Shown here piece by piece: positions 58,838-64,000 of a DNA stretch of 64,000 nt; within the stretch, counting starts at the first letter, position 1, and each line of letters opens with the position of its first letter. The position numbers and the translations under genes are program-made. The DNA is taken from assembly GCF_047511655.1 (NCBI RefSeq), contig NC_133395.1, forward strand, positions 147,240,318-147,304,317, written 5' to 3'. A model generated the notes under the pieces. It ran no database searches. It saw only the letters and a program-made list of their open reading frames with translations, and had not been told where the DNA came from. The stretch is from Castor canadensis (lineage: Eukaryota; Chordata; Mammalia; Rodentia; Castoridae).

Positions 58838-60750
58838 TCACCTTGATACGGGGGTTTCTATTTCCATAGCATCATTACATGTGTGGCCATTTTCCTTCCT
58901 ATAGTGGCCTCCATAATGGTCCTGATAGACCACAATACAAGGGGAACCAGGCAGGGTAACATTAAGCATGCTCCCAGAACAAGGCCTAGTTGCCCCTATC
59001 AAGGTTTTGAAACTGCCCAAGGCAGGGAACCATTCTCCAAACAGGTCATTGGGATCCCAACCTCTCCAAGTCTGGACAGGGACATGGGCAAGCTTTCTCA
59101 TTCTGTCTGATTTCTTTTATGACCTTCCCTTCATCATCAATCTGTAAGCAGCAGTTGCTCAGGTTAAATTTTCCATAAACTCCTTCCTCAGAAGCCAGCA
59201 AATAGTCTAAAGCCAAGCGGTTCTGATGGATGGCATCGAGCATCTTAGTGCTGTGTTTTGTCAGCAAATTGAGGACTCTTGCAGTTTCATTAGTTATAAT
59301 TTCAACAACAGCCTGCAGCCTGATGATGGGTGAGCATATATATAGGGGTGCCATAGCCCCAGGACCTGTCTTCTGCCCACATGGCAGGACCATAGTACTG
59401 GATGATTTGCTCGGGAGGCCATTCGTCATCTTTCCAATTGCCAGTTTGCAAGGCATCCCATTTTTGTCTACTTAATCTTTCTCCATATATGGGGACTTGC
59501 AGTTTTCACCCTGTCTGAGGGGAAGCAAGAAAGATGGTCTGATTGAGTCTAGCATGCAAGACCCAAACCAGCTATCTGGTAGCACCTTATAAGCTTGCTT
59601 CCCACAGATCCAATACAGCCCCCTGGGTGCCCGCTGATCTACATTGGCAATAAGATTGTTCCAAACTTTCTGGAGATTAGGGAGGTTAGTCAATGGGTGT
59701 GGTTGTGGCTTGGGGCTCCCCATCATTGGGTCTCTTGGCCAGTGTCATTGTAAAACTTCTGTCCTAAACAAGTTAAATCCCCCACCAGGGTGGAGAATTG
59801 GCCTCTGGGCGGGAGATACAATAACTCCCAATGATGGAAGTCTTTAGGAGCCAGACCCCTTTCCTGTGTTTTGGGAAGGCAGTCTCATTAAAAGGCTCCT
59901 GTGGGTGCAGCTCCCTTGCTTCCCAAGGCCAGTGGTCTCCCAGGTTGGTCCCCCACAAACAGCATGAAGTGACATTCAGTGTCTGGGCTATAGACTCAGC
60001 CAATGAGAGGAATAAGTTTTTGGCCTTGGTAGAGATAGAAAATTCACTCCTTATCTCCTCGTAAATGGAGTGAAAAACTTGGTATGAGGAACTCTCATGG
60101 GTATCAGTCACTAATTTGAGGTGCATCAGAGTCCAGGGTCAAGGGCCTTCCCATCTATCCTCATGCCAATTATATGTCCCCGTGTCCAATCTGATGGCTT
60201 AAGTACCGTGAAATTTGCAGGGTTACAGGTGCCACGGGTGCAGTCAGGGGCAGCTGTCCCCTGTGAAGGAGGGTTGCGTGTCCTCTGCCATGTGGCCCAT
60301 GAAACACAACTCCAAAATGGGCAATAATAAGAACCATTACATCACATAGGCTATCGTTGTCTCCCCGTACATATACTTTTCACTGGATGTACAGGCTCTT
60401 TCCCAAGCTCAGCCCCACAGCTACAGCCTGTACCTCCACGCCCACCCTTGTCTATGACCACACATGCATCAAAGAGCATTGACACTGGTTTATCAGGGCT
60501 AAACGCCTGGGTGCGGCTGATGAGGACTGCTCCTGATCTCTAACCATTGCTCCCGAGGGCGGCAAGTGGGGCTGAAGCAGATATGCTGATCACCATGGAG
60601 CACCCTAGATAGGTGGTATGGCTGTGAGTGCAAGACCCGATGACAGAGCCAGCACAGGAATGGTAAGTATGGAAGAGCAAAGTCCTGGTGACAACACTTC
60701 CTGCCTGAGTAGTGTGCATCCATAGGTCACAGGAGGAGGGCTCTGGGGCT
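58838..60750 (-). pseudogene. Retroviral envelope remnant (SU and TM)
   Basis: Env would have mediated receptor binding and fusion. The transmembrane subunit is clearest. The minus frame 59,046-59,456 contains an LQAVVEIIT heptad region, an [16 protein letters not shown] segment where the immunosuppressive-like domain sits, and [12 protein letters not shown]. In that last motif the first Cys of the usual Cys-X6-Cys-Cys is Tyr, so the covalent SU-TM motif is lost (bases about 59,148-59,178). A frame change leads into 58,838-59,101 with [20 protein letters not shown], then a damaged membrane span. The SU part (59,470-60,750) is broken in several frames and only loosely readable. No function is expected. 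Confidence 0.82.
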
Positions 60751-60759
60751 GTGAAGGGA

Positions 60760-61400
60760 AAACCACATCAGTGACAAACAGTAGTTATGCATCCTGCCCA
60801 AAAGAGGGAGAAGAGAGCTAACAGAGACCTTTCACTGTGAGCCCAGTCAGCGGGGGCCAAGCCTATGGCGAAGACGAGGCTGAGAACTGCAGCAATGGAT
60901 ACAGACAAGGGGACAGTGCCTCACAGTGAGATAACTGGTGTGGAAAACAGGCCTTTGGCCTCATTGTAGATTCAACTCCTCAACTGCTGTGCGTAGACTA
61001 GTCCGCTTCCAGAGTGACTACAGCAGGGCTGTCATTGTGGTTCCCTGTTGTCTCTGAGAAGTGGAGTTCTGTCAAGGAAGTGCACTAGTGTTTCAGAGGG
61101 TGATCTTACATGATGAAGCCGGATCAGGGATGCACTCCCACTTGAGAGAAGCTGGCTTGACTCGGCTGTGATGGATCCAAGGAGCAATCTCTGCTACTTT
61201 AACTGTGGTAGCATTAGACAAAATAACAACAAAAGGGCCCCTCCAAGGAGGCTTTAGTGGTTAGACATTCCATTCCTTTACCCAGATGGCCTCCCTTGAC
61301 CTGTAAGGGTGCATAGGAGTTGCCTCTCCCAGATTCAGTCATTGATTTTTGAGAGAGGGTCTGCATCTGCTGCCTCAAGGTGAGGTCACCTATTTCCTTA
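60760..61400 (-). other. Provirus segment between env and pol
   Basis: On the minus strand this should hold the integrase C-terminus, the env leader and a splice acceptor. No frame longer than about 60 codons is open and I could not place these parts exactly. Confidence 0.4.
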
Positions 61401-61419
61401 AGGTCCCCCTTATGCCTTT

Positions 61420-62250
61420 GATTAAGGGGAGTGGGTGTCCATAAAGGACTTCAAAGGGTGAGAGCCCTGTCTGCTTTGTGGAGCTAGACCTAATCCTTAT
61501 TAATGCAATGGGTAGTAATTGATCCCATTGCAGATAGGTCTCCCGCTGCAATAGTTAGGAGCAGGGTCTCCTGCTCCTAACTGTGATTTTAGGGTTCTGT
61601 TCATTTGCTCCACTTTTCCTGAACTCTGGGTGCAACTTCTCTGGTGGCCCTTAGCCATCAGTTGTACCACCACAGCTACAAAGGCTGGCCCCTTATCTGA
61701 CCCAGTAGACACAGGTATTCCAAAGTAAGGGATGATTTCCTTTAACAGACACTTGACCACCTCCCAGGCTTTTTTGCAGTGCATGTGAGGAAGGCTTCCA
61801 CCCATCCTAAGAAGGTACAGACAAATACCAACAGATATTTGCATCCTTGAGCCCATGGCATTTCAGTGAAGTCCACGATCAAGTTTTCAAGAGGAGTTCC
61901 ACCAATGCGTTGTGCATGCAGAGGTCCTCTTGGACCTTGTCTGGGGTTGTTTGGGGGCACATAGCACACATCTCTCACATACTGCCTTACTTATGCTGGA
62001 GAGCATGGGGACATAAAAATTCAGGGTCTGTTCAACCTGAAGGAGTTCCTTCATGGAACTGCTTGACAAGTGTATGGCAATGCAGCCATCAGCAAATTTC
62101 CACCATCCATTTGGAAGAAAATTTCCCTCCTCAGTCTTAAACCAGGCCTGTTCTTGTGGTGTGTACCATGGGTCCCATTCAGCAACAGGGTATGGGAACA
62201 TGGCAGCCATCAGAACTGTTGGGGTTGGCCCCCTTGTGAGGGCCACTTGT
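61420..62250 (-). pseudogene. Class I retroviral integrase remnant
   Basis: Three overlapping minus frames give the integrase in order. 61,887-62,246 has the zinc-binding end (VCERCVLCAPKQP). 61,742-61,978 has the first catalytic Asp region (LIVDFTEMPWAQGCKYLLVF). 61,500-61,856 has the second (TGSDKGPAFVA, where Lys replaces the usual Asn) and the catalytic Glu region (SSGKVEQMNRTLKSQ). The three pieces lie in different frames, so the gene is broken although the catalytic acidic residues are still present. Confidence 0.88.
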
Positions 62251-62526
62251 TTGACTTCTTTGTCAGCTTTCCAGTTTCCCCAAGCAATTGTTGCATCTCC
62301 CTTTCAGTACCTTCAGCAGTTTATAACTGTCACCCATTTAGGGCACCACACAGCATCCAGCAGTTTGAGGATTTCCTACCCATACTTGATACTTTTTCCT
62401 CCTGAGTTAATGAGTCCCCTTTCTATATATGAGGCCCCATGGACATGAATGGTTGTGAAGGCATATTTAGAGTCAGGGTGGATGTTTACCCATAGTCCTG
62501 CAGTGAGCTGGACTCCTCGAGTGCAT

Positions 62527-63070
62527 TTATGAGGGCAACAAGTTCAGCCTATTGTGCAGAAGTCCAAACCGGCAGCGGACAGGCCTCAATGAGTCCACAA
62601 TCACCACCCCATACCTGTCAAAGTGTGTGCTGTCCCAGACAAAGCTGCTGCCATCTGTGAAATATTCAACATCCAGATTGCCAATTGGCTGATGGGTTAG
62701 ATCTGGCCAGCTTGAGAAAACTTCATCCATAACCTCTAAGCAGACATGCTCAGGGGACCGAGTCAATTGGCAATAGAGTGGCCAGGTTTAGAGTCTTAAC
62801 AACCTCCAGCTGGACGTGTGGGTTTTCACATAGCATACTCTGGTATTTGACCATCTGAGAGTTAATCAGCCAATAATTTCCATTATACTCCATGAGTGTC
62901 AGGACAGAGTGGGGAACCCAGACAGTGAGTTCTTGCCCTATGGTAAACTTGTCTGCTTCTATCACCAGGGCAGCAGGGGCTGCTAGGGCACACAGGCAAG
63001 GTGGCCAGCCTCGGGAAACAGTATCAAGTTGTTTTTGACAAGTAAGCCACTGGACGGTGCCAGGAGACAA
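62527..63070 (-). pseudogene. Retroviral connection / RNase H remnant
   Basis: Frame 62,750-63,070 carries the connection domain (LTVWVPHSVLTLME). Frame 62,527-62,766 carries an RNase H start (VEYFTDGSSFVWDS, with the first catalytic Asp). The two are offset by a frameshift, and the distal RNase H half is decayed. Together they form the middle of one pol gene. Confidence 0.82.
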
Positions 63071-63104
63071 GTAACTGAGTCAGAGACCCAATATTTGTTC
63101 TCTT

Positions 63105-63960
63105 TCATTCACAGACATATAAGAAAAAGGGCTTCATCACATCCAGCAGCCCTAGAGCTGGGGCATTGGTGAGTGACCTCTTGATTTCTTTAAAGGCTTT
63201 CTCTTGTTCTCGGCCCCATACTAAAGGCTCTCGTTCTCCCCTCTTTGTGGCTTCATAGAGGGGCTTGGCCAAGAGGGAGTAGTTAGGGATCCAAACTTGG
63301 CAAAAACTTGTGGTTCCCAGAAGCTCTCTGATTTGCTGGCAGGTTGTAGGAGCCTGTTTTCTCTCAGGGTCAAGCCTGCATTGCCCCTGGGAAAGGTGAA
63401 AGCTGAGGTATTTGTCAGTGCTTGGCAAATCTGGGCCTTTTTCTCTAGAGACCTTGTATCCTGCCTCCCATAAAAGAGAGAGGAGAAAGCGAGTTCTTTC
63501 TATACAGTCCTCCTCAGTTGGCCCAGCCAGCAGGAGGTCATCTACATACTGGAGGAGTGTACAGATGTGCTGGTCAGCTGAGAAGGCTTTTAGGTCACAT
63601 GCTAAGGCAGTTCCAAAAATAGTAGGTGAATTTTTGAAACCCTGTGGCTGTCCCTTTTCCCCAGTGTTGGGATTTTCCATCAGAAGGTAAAAATGGGCTG
63701 ACTCTTGGGGCCAGGAGGATGCAGAAGAATGCATCTTTAAGATCTAGGCAGATAAAAAACTTTGCCTCAGCTGGGACAAAGCCTAAAAGCATGTATGGAT
63801 TTGGGACTGTGGGGGGCAAAGTGACAGTTGCTGAATTTACTGACCAGAGATCCTCAATTGGCTTGAAATCCTCAGTCCCTGGTTTCTGGACTGGTAACAA
63901 GGGGGTGTTCCAAGATGACTGACAAGGTTGGGAATCCCATATTTTAGGAGTCTGTCAAGG
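63105..63960 (-). pseudogene. Class I reverse transcriptase remnant
   Basis: Frame 63,595-63,900 holds LPVQKPGTEDFKPIEDL, PNPYMLLGFVPAEA and FICLDLKDAFF (motif A Asp present). Frame 63,105-63,734 holds GFKNSPTIFGTAL, LLQYVDDLLLAG (motif C with both Asp) and LLGTTSFCQVWIPNYS. The catalytic triad is therefore intact in sequence, but the two halves are in different frames, and the first motif set continues past the window edge. The wording is gammaretrovirus-like. Confidence 0.9.
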
Positions 63961-64000
63961 TGTTTTTGATTTCTGACCTGGGCCTTGTGGGGAATGAAGT

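Larger units (their letters stand above)
58440..64000 (-). mobile_element. Class I endogenous provirus (3' LTR, env, pol), running off the right edge
   Basis: On the minus strand, pol (RT, RNase H, integrase), env and a 3' LTR follow in standard gammaretrovirus-like order from 64,000 to 58,440. Gag and the 5' LTR lie beyond the window. This provirus is distinct from the one at 41,312-47,274: different LTR and a recognisable env. All genes carry stops or frameshifts. Confidence 0.9.

Noticed and set aside
60499..60723. A Cys-Trp-Leu-Cys string on the minus strand, like the retroviral SU isomerase motif
   Set aside because: The frame does not agree with the better-reading env frames around it and the neighbouring residues do not fit; probably coincidence.

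Overview
This is nuclear DNA from a placental mammal, almost certainly a rodent. The signs are tRNA-Ala-derived ID-type SINEs, 7SL-derived B1-type SINEs, B1+ID composites (an Alu/B1-like body followed by an ID-like tail), L1 elements with a monomer-like tandem 5' UTR, old MIR relics, class I and class III endogenous retroviruses, and long (TG)n/(GA)n microsatellites. The SINE types look more like a non-murine rodent (castorimorph or sciuromorph style) than mouse or rat; that narrower placement is inference. No bacterial-style genes, operons, CRISPR arrays or intact host protein gene are visible. Most long open frames belong to mobile elements.

Layout. 1-5,990: intergenic or intronic DNA with an LTR-like repeat (600-1,115), SINEs and a long (TG)n(GA)n tract. 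6,000-6,610: an L1 insertion with an inverted 5' part and a perfect 13-bp target duplication. 6,747-about 11,060: a class III (ERV-L-like) relic on the minus strand, with an L1 3' end lying between one terminal repeat and its pol. 11,246-11,444: the only convincing host coding exon, matching nucleoporin gp210 (NUP210), with a decayed duplicate of its start 718 bp downstream. 13,980-19,330: two old L1 relics holding SINEs and a second copy of the LTR-like repeat. 24,140-33,510: an old minus-strand L1 relic split by a younger 3-kb L1 (28,688-31,727). 33,515-40,533: a full-length young L1 on the plus strand with ORF1 open and ORF2 frameshifted.

41,312-47,274: a two-LTR class I provirus on the minus strand with GACAC target duplications, a tRNA-His-type primer binding site, and gag/protease remnants; gag is split by a SINE-bearing insertion. 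47,600-58,430: GC-rich DNA with SINEs and MIRs but no supportable gene. 58,440-64,000: another class I provirus on the minus strand (3' LTR, env, integrase, RNase H, reverse transcriptase) running off the right edge.

The window therefore records layered retrotransposition: MIR and old L1 first, then ERV-L and class I ERVs, then a young L1 family, with SINEs throughout. The observations most worth follow-up are the 256-codon antisense ORF over the L1 promoter, the composite insertion inside gag that resembles a SINE 3' transduction, the isolated NUP210 exon with its partial duplicate, and a perfect 19-bp hairpin at 14,719-14,762. I found no previously undescribed enzymatic or defence system.
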